From positions 124,001-188,000 of the forward strand of contig CALLPN010000001.1 of NCBI GenBank assembly GCA_938015435.1: a DNA stretch of 64,000 nt, given 5' to 3'. Under the pieces are notes generated by a model. It ran no database searches, was not told where the DNA came from, and worked only from the letters and a program-made list of their open reading frames with translations. The DNA comes from an uncultured Saprospiraceae bacterium (GTDB taxonomy: Bacteria > Bacteroidota > Bacteroidia > Chitinophagales > Saprospiraceae). Shown one piece after another: positions 42,675 to 51,675 of this stretch; position 1 is the stretch's first letter, and each line of letters opens with the position of its first letter. The position numbers and the translations under genes are program-made.

Positions 42675-44783
42675 CTATATTATAAAAGTTGATTTAACTT
42701 CTTCGAAACCGCTCAATATTTCTGCCATATTTTTTTGTTCAATTCGTTGTAATTGTTGAAGAGATTGATCTACTTCATGTACAAACATATCGAAGCTTCC
42801 ATTTTCAAACATATTTCCATATGGTGGTTTGATTTTAGCGTTTGGAGCAATCGTACGTATCAATTCGTCCAAATCATCAATATTACCAAGAGGTACAAAA
42901 TCTACATCTTTGAGTTTATCTAATCCTTCATTCATCTTAATACAAGATGCCTTTACTTGATTAGTATAATAATCAACTTCGTCAACAGTTACTTGTTCTT
43001 TATCTTGTAATACACCTAAGGCATTCATGTAATTGTTTTTTCGATCCAACATCAATCGAAACAGCTTAGACAATGACTTATGTTGTAATATCAATTTATC
43101 CAGCCCAAAATTCTTTTTACACCGTTGAGCCAATTCCATATGAGATGAGAAAAAAGCGATATCCCATTCGTTAAACCCTTCTTCCAATATCTTTTCTCTA
43201 TCTATTGAGAGTTTACCATATGCATCACCCAATTCCTTTTTGCCATAAGCCTTACCCTCATACTCAATAGACTTGAGTTTACTTGTACCTTCAGCTATCT
43301 GTTGAGCCAGTTGCATTTTTTCTTCTATCTCAGTTATGGGCCGTATTATTTTCCCCAAATCTTTTTCTATTTTTCTGATATCATTAAGAATCGCTTCAGA
43401 CTCCTTTTCTTTAACATCAGTAGCAATGTCATCAGGAATATAAGCAAATCTATTCTCAAATACATTATCATACTTCGCTAACAATGTCTTACTCTTGGTT
43501 TCATTATAAATAAATGATTGATACGAAACTTCACTGCAATACTGTGCGGGTTTCACATTAAAATAATGATTGTAAATTAGACTGGTTGTGGACTTTTGTA
43601 TTTTTTGTGCTTCATTGAACAATAGCCATGGAGATCTGACATCTATCTCACAAGCCAAGTATGGACTCTTTACATTTTTCTCTCGAATATCATTAGGTGG
43701 ATGGCTAGCATACATACTTACTTTTGACAATTCCGATCCTGTAAAATATTGCAACCCTCCTGCAGGGTGATTACTCAGAGAAGCTAATTTCGAAGATTGT
43801 TGATCCCAAGCAGCATCGACTGCATTTTGATGGTGTAGATACACATTATCAACATATTGCTTTTTCTTGGATGCTTGAAACAAATGATTCATAGAATCAT
43901 TCCATTGAGAAGCACCATCATCTAATTTCCACAACGCCCTTATTATCGCGTCAGATCCACTTGTGCTCGCAGCTACTCGATCTGCATTGAACTCCATCTC
44001 TCTAGACAATGAAGAGTACATCACATTAAGAAACTGATAAAACAAATTAAGAATCTGTCTAATCAACCAGACAATAGGCGTAATTCCCCAAGCGGCAAAT
44101 GAAATTCTAAAATCTGAAGCTCTCCAATTATCTAAGATTTCATCCCAACTATCTCTATTAAAAATCATATCGTGAATAATCGTATTAGCCGACATAATGT
44201 AACTACCCACTTTCATTGTACTTTGAGCAAAATGACCGAACTCATGACTCACTACAGCTTTGAATTCTGATAGATTAAGACAACTGACCAAGCCCAACCC
44301 TATAGTCAATTCTTTTTTAACAGGAAAGAAAAGACTCAACCAACTATTAGTATAGGAGACATATGCATTGACATCTGGATCTACAAATATTGACTTTGGT
44401 TTTGGCGCGCCAGTCTCAGCACATATTTCATAAACAAATTTCCAAAGGTCAGGATGTTCTTTCTTTACGAGTTTGATTCTATTTTCAGGTCTATGGTTCT
44501 TTAGTTTAAATATAAATTTCAATGTAAATACAAAAAGCATCGCACTCCCAGCAATAGCACCTAACTTCCCTAATATGGTGATTTTATTCACATCGCCCAT
44601 ATCATAAAAAATGGACCATCGAACTAAATATCCTAAGGCCACTACGAGTCCAAAGTAAAGAACAAAGAATAAAATGATCGCCAAGATAGCTAATGCCGCC
44701 TTTAATTTATACGAAGAAGGAAGGGATGTATAAGAATCAGATCTATCTTTAGGTGAAGGCGGGTAAACGTAATTAACATCCAT
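42675..44783 (-). CDS. M48 family membrane metalloprotease
   Basis: The frame opens at a TTG at 44795; the first ATG (44783, MDVNYVYPPSPKDRSDSY) is preferred and gives 702 residues. Numbered from 44795, two membrane helices (about 33-62 and 73-97) precede the zinc site HEFGH at 184-188, with the third ligand Glu268 and Asp272 in SREMEFNADRVA. Further hydrophobic segments lie at about 235-260. The C-terminal 300 residues are helical with no recognised domain, making it much longer than HtpX or simple Ste24 enzymes. It probably cleaves membrane proteins with the catalytic face in the cytoplasm. Confidence 0.9.
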   Translation of the reverse strand: MDVNYVYPPSPKDRSDSYTSLPSSYKLKAALAILAIILFFVLYFGLVVALGYLVRWSIFYDMGDVNKITILGKLGAIAGSAMLFVFTLKFIFKLKNHRPENRIKLVKKEHPDLWKFVYEICAETGAPKPKSIFVDPDVNAYVSYTNSWLSLFFPVKKELTIGLGLVSCLNLSEFKAVVSHEFGHFAQSTMKVGSYIMSANTIIHDMIFNRDSWDEILDNWRASDFRISFAAWGITPIVWLIRQILNLFYQFLNVMYSSLSREMEFNADRVAASTSGSDAIIRALWKLDDGASQWNDSMNHLFQASKKKQYVDNVYLHHQNAVDAAWDQQSSKLASLSNHPAGGLQYFTGSELSKVSMYASHPPNDIREKNVKSPYLACEIDVRSPWLLFNEAQKIQKSTTSLIYNHYFNVKPAQYCSEVSYQSFIYNETKSKTLLAKYDNVFENRFAYIPDDIATDVKEKESEAILNDIRKIEKDLGKIIRPITEIEEKMQLAQQIAEGTSKLKSIEYEGKAYGKKELGDAYGKLSIDREKILEEGFNEWDIAFFSSHMELAQRCKKNFGLDKLILQHKSLSKLFRLMLDRKNNYMNALGVLQDKEQVTVDEVDYYTNQVKASCIKMNEGLDKLKDVDFVPLGNIDDLDELIRTIAPNAKIKPPYGNMFENGSFDMFVHEVDQSLQQLQRIEQKNMAEILSGFEEVKSTFII

Positions 44784-45031
44784 ATCGAGTTGCAATCTAT
44801 AGTGAAATAATATTATCGATTACAATATAGAAAATAAATATAGATCTTTCAAATACACTGAACTCACTTATCGATGTATAGTGACATAAATATTCTGCAG
44901 TGCGATGAAACTCATTAAATTGCGATGGCACATCATCTTTTATAGGTAAAGGATAGCATCAAATCTATAGTTGATGTTCCATTAAAAAAACTCAAAAACT
45001 AAATTAATATAGTTATAATTAATACTCAATA

Positions 45032-46873
45032 TTAAATACTTTCTACAAATTCTAAAAACACATTTTTGTGCAACTCTAAATCCATATTTGCCGAAAGTGC
45101 TACACGCGCAATATAATCTTTGTCACCTTCCTTAGTTGTGCCTTGTGTAGATGTCGCAGGTATCGTCCAATAACATCCTTTTAGTTGACCATAGCTAACA
45201 CAGTATTTGCTTTCATTTGGAATCTTGGAAATCATCAAATTGATTAACTTATGATTTAGCGCTCGTTTGTAAGATTCTTTCTCTTCTGGAGTATCACCCT
45301 TAGTAGGTAGATCTAGTGAAAACACAGATGGTGTAAATCCTTTACTAGCTAATTCTTCCGAAACAAAATTTATTTTTGCCTCAGGTAATGTTTCATTGAT
45401 GTAGTTTACAAATTCGCGTGTATTCTTATATGCATCGCTGATTCTTTGAATCATAGAAGGCATTTGCTTTGCTAATATTTCGTATTGAAGATCAGTGGCT
45501 TCATTATCGCAAAGACATAAGTGTTTTTCTATTTTTTCCATTAATCCATCTGTAATAGAATTACCGATACAGTAGCCCGCAGTACATCGTCCTCCACTAG
45601 GAAATTTCGATCCACTAGCAAACGAAATTGTTCTTACAGATGATAATATTTCACCTTCACCTAAGAAGTGAACATTAGGGCAAAAAGTTTGATCCAGTAT
45701 AAAAACAGGGGCTATAGCAATATCTCCTTTCTCAGTTCTTCGCTCTTTACTTAATACATCTCTCAATTGAATAAGATCAGGAACTTCCACTCTTGGGTTT
45801 GTTGGTATCTCTGCAATAATATAAGGGATTGCATCTTCCTTAGCGATCTTGTCGAGGACCACATCAATACTTTGAACCATATCATTATCACCATCCACGG
45901 CAAGATCCATTATCTCAACATTGTCAACACAAGTTGCTACACGTCTGGCTTGATCATTAGTGCCTCCGTAACAGTTAGTCGGTACTATGATCTTGATCAC
46001 TTTGCCCTTATGGTTCTCTACCGCGTCGTGCACCAGTCCCATCATAATAGCATATTGAATAGATAATCCACTAGAAGCTACTAATGGCTTTGTATGAGTA
46101 CCCACCACTTTTTTAATCAAATCTGAGACCAATGCTTTATTATCCTCTCCATTACTCCTAAGATCATCAGGAGATATACCAATTATCCTCTTTAATGCAA
46201 CTAGAGAATTAGCTGGAGTCATTGCAATAGTCTCTCTTCTACGAACATGTTGTATATCAGATACATAGCTCGAATTCTGATCACCATTGATCAACAACAC
46301 ACTGCCCAATTGAGGGTAAATGTTAATGTAGAAATCGACATTTGAGTTGAGACTCATATTCCAAATCTCTGATTGTTGTGATATCAGAATAGTACTGCCA
46401 TCAACATTTGAGATATTACTCGCATCATCAATCTGCTTTACATCAAAACTATACCCATATACGGTCTTCAATAACTCAACATCAAAAAACTTGGGTAAAT
46501 CTCCTGTGTATAATATCTGAGTTCTTTTATTATCCAATAAGTTTTTTCTAAGTATAGCTAGAACAGGTATTGTAATGGAAGAAAAACTAATCACACATTC
46601 TGAATTCGTTTCATTCATATCGGCCACTACCCATTCTAGAATACAAGACAATGGGTGTCCCAATCGAATATAATCATACGCAGTAGGCAACTCACTCAAA
46701 CTAGACAAATCAGAATTATTGCTTTTATATAAAGCTTCGAACTGATCTAAAAATTGGACTTTAGCCAATTTTTCATCATATATATCTAGTCGATGCGTAG
46801 TAAGATTCAACCAATCGGTTGGCATATTATCTAATACATCATTGATATAACTGAGTACTTTATTATTTTTCAT
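45032..46873 (-). CDS. Cys/Met-metabolism PLP enzyme with long N-terminal extension
   Basis: The first ATG (46873, MKNNKVLSYINDVLDNMPTD) gives 613 residues; upstream the frame has only a TTG at 46897. The C-terminal 380 residues follow the cystathionine gamma-synthase/lyase order: KPLVASSGLSIQYAIMMGLV with the glycine-loop equivalent, IIVPTNCYGGTNDQARRVAT, then ILDQTFCPN for the cofactor aspartate. The Schiff-base lysine is in ISFASGSKFPSGGRCTAGYC. The first 230 residues have no obvious domain. Classical bacterial members are near 380-400 residues; long forms with an N-terminal part are known from fungal cystathionine gamma-synthases. The reaction is not assigned. Confidence 0.8.
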   Translation of the reverse strand: MKNNKVLSYINDVLDNMPTDWLNLTTHRLDIYDEKLAKVQFLDQFEALYKSNNSDLSSLSELPTAYDYIRLGHPLSCILEWVVADMNETNSECVISFSSITIPVLAILRKNLLDNKRTQILYTGDLPKFFDVELLKTVYGYSFDVKQIDDASNISNVDGSTILISQQSEIWNMSLNSNVDFYINIYPQLGSVLLINGDQNSSYVSDIQHVRRRETIAMTPANSLVALKRIIGISPDDLRSNGEDNKALVSDLIKKVVGTHTKPLVASSGLSIQYAIMMGLVHDAVENHKGKVIKIIVPTNCYGGTNDQARRVATCVDNVEIMDLAVDGDNDMVQSIDVVLDKIAKEDAIPYIIAEIPTNPRVEVPDLIQLRDVLSKERRTEKGDIAIAPVFILDQTFCPNVHFLGEGEILSSVRTISFASGSKFPSGGRCTAGYCIGNSITDGLMEKIEKHLCLCDNEATDLQYEILAKQMPSMIQRISDAYKNTREFVNYINETLPEAKINFVSEELASKGFTPSVFSLDLPTKGDTPEEKESYKRALNHKLINLMISKIPNESKYCVSYGQLKGCYWTIPATSTQGTTKEGDKDYIARVALSANMDLELHKNVFLEFVESI

Positions 46874-46971
46874 GCTTTTCTCTTTATAGAAACGCAATTT
46901 ACATTAAATCAAATCTCTACTGAAACTACAAGACGTTTTGTTTTTGTCTTCTTGAACCATTATAAGTAAAC

Positions 46972-47015
46972 TTAGAGATAAGTTAGTATACAATTAGAGA
47001 TAAGTTAGTATACAA
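46972..47015. repeat. Perfect 22-bp tandem duplication
   Basis: TTAGAGATAAGTTAGTATACAA occurs twice without spacing (46972-46993 and 46994-47015), between the PLP enzyme gene start and a terminator hairpin. It contains GTATAC. It could be a recent slippage product or a paired binding site. Confidence 0.85.
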
Positions 47016-47021
47016 CTCAAA

Positions 47022-47053
47022 AGCCCTAGATTACATTATAGTAATCTAGGGCT
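47022..47053 (-). terminator. Terminator hairpin of the IPT/TIG lipoprotein gene
   Basis: AGCCCTAGATTAC (47022-47034) and GTAATCTAGGGCT (47041-47053) form a perfect 13-bp stem with a 6-nt loop, 22 bp behind the stop. A short T run (TTTTG) follows on the minus strand. Confidence 0.8.
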
Positions 47054-47074
47054 CTTATAGTGAATCAATATCTT

Positions 47075-47734
47075 CTAAATAATCGTTATAGCGATTTCAT
47101 TACTCCATTCTTCCGTAGTTAATAAGAATCTATATTCCCCTGGATCGATCCCTTCATCAATTTCAACGGTAGCTCCTGTACCATTTGAATTAACAGAAAT
47201 ATCAGAAACTGTATTAGTATATCCAGATTTCATAATCCAAACTTTTGGGTTATACTGAGGTAGATTTGTAGGATTAGTTAAGTGCAATCCGTTAATAGAA
47301 ATAGTTTCCCCATCTTCCATTGTAGTTTTACTCATAGAAAGAATCACTGGTCTAATTTTTACTTGGACTTCCATTGCCACGTTATTAATAGATGTAAAGC
47401 TATTACCGCTAAGGTCCGCCACAATACTATATAGACCCGGAGTCGCATCTTCTGGTATCCTCGCAGTAATTTGTGATTCAGTACATTCAATTAGGTCCAA
47501 TGACGTCATTGTAGTACCATTGTTAATCGTTATTGCATTATTAGAACAGTCTGTATCAAAACCAGAACCTTTAAGAATCAAGTCACCAAAAACCCAACCA
47601 CTCGTTTCAATATTTGACAGTTGGATATCAGAGGAATTTACATCATTAAAATCATCTGTAGATATCGTACACGAAGCCATCAAATAAGTAATAAAAAGCA
47701 CAAAAGCGCTAAGTTTAATTGTCATTATTTTCAT
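47075..47734 (-). CDS. IPT/TIG-domain lipoprotein
   Basis: The 219-residue product has a lipoprotein signal (LFITYLMASCTIS, lipobox MASC). Two immunoglobulin-like IPT/TIG repeats follow. The first (GWVFGDLILKGSGFDTDCSN ... QITARIPEDATPGLYSIVAD) and the second (VILSMSKTTMEDGETISING ... ATVEIDEGIDPGEYRFLLTT) share the ending P-G-x-Y-x-x-x-x, typical of TIG domains in surface lipoproteins that bind glycans or proteins. It is the last of three lipoprotein genes read leftward, although the gaps are over 200 bp. Confidence 0.75.
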   Translation of the reverse strand: MKIMTIKLSAFVLFITYLMASCTISTDDFNDVNSSDIQLSNIETSGWVFGDLILKGSGFDTDCSNNAITINNGTTMTSLDLIECTESQITARIPEDATPGLYSIVADLSGNSFTSINNVAMEVQVKIRPVILSMSKTTMEDGETISINGLHLTNPTNLPQYNPKVWIMKSGYTNTVSDISVNSNGTGATVEIDEGIDPGEYRFLLTTEEWSNEIAITII

Positions 47735-47955
47735 GTTATTTATTTATAGTTTAATACAATCTATAATATATTTATTTAATTGCTGGAATATGAAAATTAT
47801 ATTAAACCATACCCAAACAATACGTGCAAAATTAATAATAATAGTCATTTCACACATTTTTCAAAAAAACCATTCTCCTACCCGTTTTGTGTATCTTTTC
47901 TCATTCAAGTAACAACCATTTCTTGAGAAACTAAGAAAACAAATATGTCACACTT

Positions 47956-48702
47956 CTATATTTCGACCACTTTGCCAACTGCACTAAAAGTATATTCCAA
48001 TGATGAAGTATCCAATTTTATATCATTAAACAAAGTGTTCTTAATTTTTGTAACCGTAACTTTATCATACGCATCATTTAATACAGAATGCCAATAATCG
48101 ATATCATATGAATCATATATACCTCCGTAAAGATTAACGACATCAATATTAGAAAGATCAATTTTCGACACAGTAATCAAATCAATTTCCGGAGAATATT
48201 TACCTTGCTTAGTAAGTAACAATTGAAGGTACTTCTCCTTTTCAACCACCGAAAGTAATGTTTTATACTTTCTTGACTCAGTGATTTTCACTCCCTTTTG
48301 AATTGTAACTGTAGAATCATTATGACTCAATATAGAATTAGTATATCTAACTTTATCCAACCCCACTTCCTCCTCAGGAAAAATCATCACATAAATAGAT
48401 CTTGGGATATTATAAGAATAGTACAATGCATTTGTTTGATGCGAAAATGGTAAACCGTCTTCATTTACTTGTTTCAAATTAGGAATTTCCTGAAGAGACT
48501 TTAATGTATCGATGAGGTCATATACACTCTTATTCCTCAACACCGAATTCCTACTTTCGACTCTGTCATTGACTAATCCGTAATCAATTATTATAGTATC
48601 AACAACAATTAATTCATCGTTTTTAATAACTGTCGTTTCATCAGGATTTTTACAGCCAACAACTGACACCAAGAACATCAAAACACAAGCAATATATTTC
48701 AT
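47956..48702 (-). CDS. Lipoprotein of unknown function
   Basis: The ATG at 48702 (MKYIACVLMFLVSVVGCKNP) gives a compact lipoprotein signal with lipobox VVGC; an ATG at 48729 is in frame. A near -7 box (AACATTTG) lies only a few nt before the outer ATG, which favours the inner start. The 248-residue product is mixed alpha/beta, with a central YYSYNIPRSIYVMIFPEEEV and ESRKYKTLLSVVEKEKYLQL. A later part has LSNIDVVNLYGGIYDSYDID. I do not recognise a family. Neighbouring genes are also lipoproteins of unknown function. Confidence 0.65.
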   Translation of the reverse strand: MKYIACVLMFLVSVVGCKNPDETTVIKNDELIVVDTIIIDYGLVNDRVESRNSVLRNKSVYDLIDTLKSLQEIPNLKQVNEDGLPFSHQTNALYYSYNIPRSIYVMIFPEEEVGLDKVRYTNSILSHNDSTVTIQKGVKITESRKYKTLLSVVEKEKYLQLLLTKQGKYSPEIDLITVSKIDLSNIDVVNLYGGIYDSYDIDYWHSVLNDAYDKVTVTKIKNTLFNDIKLDTSSLEYTFSAVGKVVEI

Positions 48703-48765
48703 TATACTAATTAGTTTATAACGATTCATTTATATCAAATGTTAACTCCATAAGAACAGAACACG

Positions 48766-49422
48766 CTAATTATCCACCAAACTGAACGTCGTTTCATTTA
48801 TTAAATTAACGATATGAATTAATCCATTTTCAAGATTATACATCACTTCAAATTCATCATTACTATCAACAAAAACATCAGTGTAGATGTGACCTTCAAC
48901 TTCGACCGACTCTAGTTGTACCAAACTACCATTAGATGCATTATCATCATTTCTTGAATCTAAAACATAAGTACTTACATTACAATTATGATCTTCACCT
49001 ATTAAAATTCTAATTTTTAATACATCTGAATATTTTAATGGTTCCTCGTGATTAAGAGTCGAGTAAAGAGAATACTTAATCTCATAATCAGACGTCAAAG
49101 CCGAAAGTGTAATTGTTTTCAAATGTCGTTTCACCCAAAAACTATCCGATTGAGTTGAATCTAGGTCGCATTCCCAAATATGTAAACACCATAAACTGTA
49201 ATCTTGCTTTAAAGAATTAAAAACGTGATTGGATCCTAATTCATCTACATATTCGACATTGTTATCTGCTTCATAGACATCAAAAGAAGCTAACGACGAA
49301 TCTAAGATCTCAACATCATCCGCAAACTCGACCTCACAATCCGAAGATTCAACCTTAGAACATGACGTAATTAATATGGCATAAAACACTAGTAAGATAT
49401 ATTTTACATTCATAAGAAACAT
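48766..49422 (-). CDS. Lipoprotein of unknown function
   Basis: The 218-residue product has a lipoprotein signal (MNVKYILLVFYAILITSCSK, lipobox ITSC); an ATG three codons upstream (49422) is also possible. The mature part is acidic and beta-rich (FADDVEILDSSLASFDVYEA, ELGSNHVFNSLKQDYSLWCL, VKRHLKTITLSALTSDYEIK, LESVEVEGHIYTDVFVDSND). It contains several cysteines (WCLHIWECD, HNCNVS) that could form disulfides in the periplasm. No family is recognised. The following lipoprotein gene starts about 60 bp later on the same strand. Confidence 0.65.
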   Translation of the reverse strand: MFLMNVKYILLVFYAILITSCSKVESSDCEVEFADDVEILDSSLASFDVYEADNNVEYVDELGSNHVFNSLKQDYSLWCLHIWECDLDSTQSDSFWVKRHLKTITLSALTSDYEIKYSLYSTLNHEEPLKYSDVLKIRILIGEDHNCNVSTYVLDSRNDDNASNGSLVQLESVEVEGHIYTDVFVDSNDEFEVMYNLENGLIHIVNLINETTFSLVDN

Positions 49423-49587
49423 TTTAAAAAAAACTAATTACACACGATACTTTGGCGAATCCCATGCATTACCTAAACTATAATCACCTAATTCTACATT
49501 AACTTGTTGCACTCTTACACAATCTAAATCTTCAACACGAATAAGCTTCTAAGCTCACTAAAGGTATACTAAAGGTATTATTAAGTA

Positions 49588-49616
49588 TTGAATCTTCCAA
49601 AATCCCTTACTTTTAC
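49588..49616 (+). promoter_or_regulatory. Predicted promoter giving a very short leader
   Basis: TTG (49588-49590), an 18-nt spacer and TACTTTTA (49609-49616) form a near-consensus promoter. It ends 3 nt before the GTG start of the FAD protein gene, implying a nearly leaderless mRNA. Confidence 0.35.
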
Positions 49617-49619
49617 AAT

Positions 49620-51179
49620 GTGAAAAAGCAGATAGAAATAGCCGTAAATCCAGATCAGATAGATGAATCTTCTTTTATCCTAAAGAAATTATCCACCAAG
49701 CTTAATGTCCCTATAGAGGATATATGGGATTGGAAGGTAGCTAGAAGATCTATAGATGCTAGAGGCAGAAGACCACTTTATAGAATGAGGATCGATGCTT
49801 ATATAGAAGAGCATATGCCAGAGAACACTCCCCCATTAAGTAATATGAGTGATGTCAGTGATCAACCAGAAGTCGTAATAATCGGTGCTGGACCAGCAGG
49901 ATATTTTGCTGCGATCGAAGCCATTAGATTAGGTCTCAAACCGATCATACTAGAGCGTGGAAAAGGAGTTCAAGATAGAAGGAGAGATCTCAAAGCTATC
50001 CAGCAAGATGGAGAAGTAAATCCTCACAGTAACTATTGCTTCGGAGAAGGTGGCGCAGGAACCTATTCCGATGGTAAGCTTTACACCCGCAGCCACAAGC
50101 GTGGCAATATCCAAGAAATATTAGAGTTGCTCGTGGCTCATGGTGCATCTACCGACATTTTGATAGATGCGCATCCACATATCGGGTCCAACAAGTTACC
50201 TAAGATCATCTCTGCCATGAGAGAGACGATAGAGGAATATGGTGGAGAAGTACGTTTCGGTCATTTTGTCACAGACATACTCATCGAGGATAACAAGGTA
50301 AAAGCAATACAATGCGAAGGGCAAGATATTATGCCCGTCACCTCATTAGTACTAGCCACAGGGCACTCTGCTAGAGATATCTATACTCTACTAGATTCCA
50401 AAGGAGTAGCAATGGAAGCTAAAGACTTTGCATTAGGTGTGCGTATCGAACATCCTCAGGGATTTATAGATAGTACGCAATACAATCAGGAAGAAAGAGA
50501 GGATAATCTACCTGCTGCGGCATACAGAGTTGCGACGCAAGTCGATGGCAATGGTGTATTCTCTTTTTGTATGTGCCCTGGAGGATTGATCGTACCCGCC
50601 GCTACGGCTCCCGGAGAATTGGTAGTCAACGGTATGAGCCTCAGTCGTAGAGACAGTCCATTTGCTAATAGTGGATTCGTTACAAGTATCAGCGTAGAAG
50701 AACTCGCAGAACATGGATACAAAGGCCTATACGCTACTTTAGATTTTCAACGAGATGTAGAGCGTGTAATGTTTGATGCTGGAGATGGCAGCCAAAAAGC
50801 ACCTGCCCAAAGAGCGTTCGATTTTGTCAATGGTGAAGTCTCTTCTACTCTTAATGGTACTAGCTACATCCCAGGACTTTGGTCTGCGCCGATGCACGAT
50901 CTCCTTCCTGAGTTTGTTTATAAAAGACTGCGACTGGGTCTGATCCAAATCAACAAAAAAATGAAAGGCTATCTCACTAACAATGCTAATATAGTGGGTA
51001 CCGAAAGCCGTACCTCATCACCTATCCGAATCCCAAGAGATAAGGAGACCTATCAGCACCCCAACATAGAAGGTTTCTTCCCTTGTGGAGAAGGTGCAGG
51101 ATATGCTGGAGGTATACTTAGCGCAGCTATAGATGGGAGAAATGTTGTTCGTGCAGTCCAAAAGCAGATATCGAAATGA
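49620..51179 (+). CDS. NAD(P)/FAD-dependent dehydrogenase of the YtfP/HI0933-unrelated 'FAD-dependent protein' family
   Basis: The 519-residue product starts at GTG (49620, KKQIEIAVNPDQIDESSF). An N-terminal RNA-binding-like alpha/beta segment of about 85 residues precedes the FAD-binding Rossmann motif VVIIGAGPAGYFAAIEAIRL with ILERG at the strand-2 end. Further family landmarks are CFGEGGAGTYSDGKLYTRSH, a LATGHSARDIY segment and the closing FPCGEGAGYAGGILSAAIDG with the dinucleotide-binding glycines. This fused N-domain plus flavoprotein is widespread and uncharacterised; relatives are labelled FAD-dependent dehydrogenases. It is cytoplasmic, with no signal. Confidence 0.85.
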   Translation: MKKQIEIAVNPDQIDESSFILKKLSTKLNVPIEDIWDWKVARRSIDARGRRPLYRMRIDAYIEEHMPENTPPLSNMSDVSDQPEVVIIGAGPAGYFAAIEAIRLGLKPIILERGKGVQDRRRDLKAIQQDGEVNPHSNYCFGEGGAGTYSDGKLYTRSHKRGNIQEILELLVAHGASTDILIDAHPHIGSNKLPKIISAMRETIEEYGGEVRFGHFVTDILIEDNKVKAIQCEGQDIMPVTSLVLATGHSARDIYTLLDSKGVAMEAKDFALGVRIEHPQGFIDSTQYNQEEREDNLPAAAYRVATQVDGNGVFSFCMCPGGLIVPAATAPGELVVNGMSLSRRDSPFANSGFVTSISVEELAEHGYKGLYATLDFQRDVERVMFDAGDGSQKAPAQRAFDFVNGEVSSTLNGTSYIPGLWSAPMHDLLPEFVYKRLRLGLIQINKKMKGYLTNNANIVGTESRTSSPIRIPRDKETYQHPNIEGFFPCGEGAGYAGGILSAAIDGRNVVRAVQKQISK

Positions 51180-51203
51180 TGTAACAGCTTTCAGCATTTT
51201 CGT

Positions 51204-51211
51204 TACATTTG
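51204..51211 (+). promoter_or_regulatory. Predicted -7 box of the DoxX/YjjG pair
   Basis: TACATTTG is an exact TAnnTTTG match, 38 nt before the ATG of the DoxX gene. No TTG at the -33 distance was found. Confidence 0.45.
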
Positions 51212-51249
51212 CGATCCCAAAATGTTTACAAACCTGATTAACACACTTT

Positions 51250-51666
51250 ATGAAAGACATTGCCGACTTACTTGGCCGTATATGCCTCTCAATTATATTT
51301 TTTTTTGAAGCAATCGATTCTATATTATTTTATGATAGTACTGTAGTCACGATGCAATCGTATGGTGTTACATTTTGGCCTAAGTTATGGTTAAGTATCG
51401 CTATTGCTGGACTAGCTCTTGGTTCTGTTCTCATTATGATCGGATACTTTTCACGAGTAGGTGCCACACTTTGCCTTCTTTATTGGTTACCATTTACTTT
51501 TATTGTTTATTCCTTTTGGAATGATCCACCAGATGCAGAGCAGCTTACATTTCTAAGATTCACGACCAATATGGCGGTTGCAGGAGGTCTATTACTCTTG
51601 TTAGCCAATGGCTCTGGTAAATACAGTGTCAAGAGATTGATTCATCGACTCAGACTACCCAAATAA
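51250..51666 (+). CDS. DoxX family membrane protein
   Basis: The 138-residue product has four membrane helices: LLGRICLSIIFFFEAIDSIL, LWLSIAIAGLALGSVLIMIG, ATLCLLYWLPFTFIVYSFWN and FTTNMAVAGGLLLLLANGSG. The order and spacing match DoxX-type proteins. The phenylalanine-rich first helix replaces the usual G-x-x-K motif. It is followed after 9 bp by the HAD nucleotidase gene, so the two are cotranscribed. DoxX proteins are small membrane redox partners of mostly unknown role. Confidence 0.78.
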   Translation: MKDIADLLGRICLSIIFFFEAIDSILFYDSTVVTMQSYGVTFWPKLWLSIAIAGLALGSVLIMIGYFSRVGATLCLLYWLPFTFIVYSFWNDPPDAEQLTFLRFTTNMAVAGGLLLLLANGSGKYSVKRLIHRLRLPK

Positions 51667-51675
51667 ATTTCCTTT

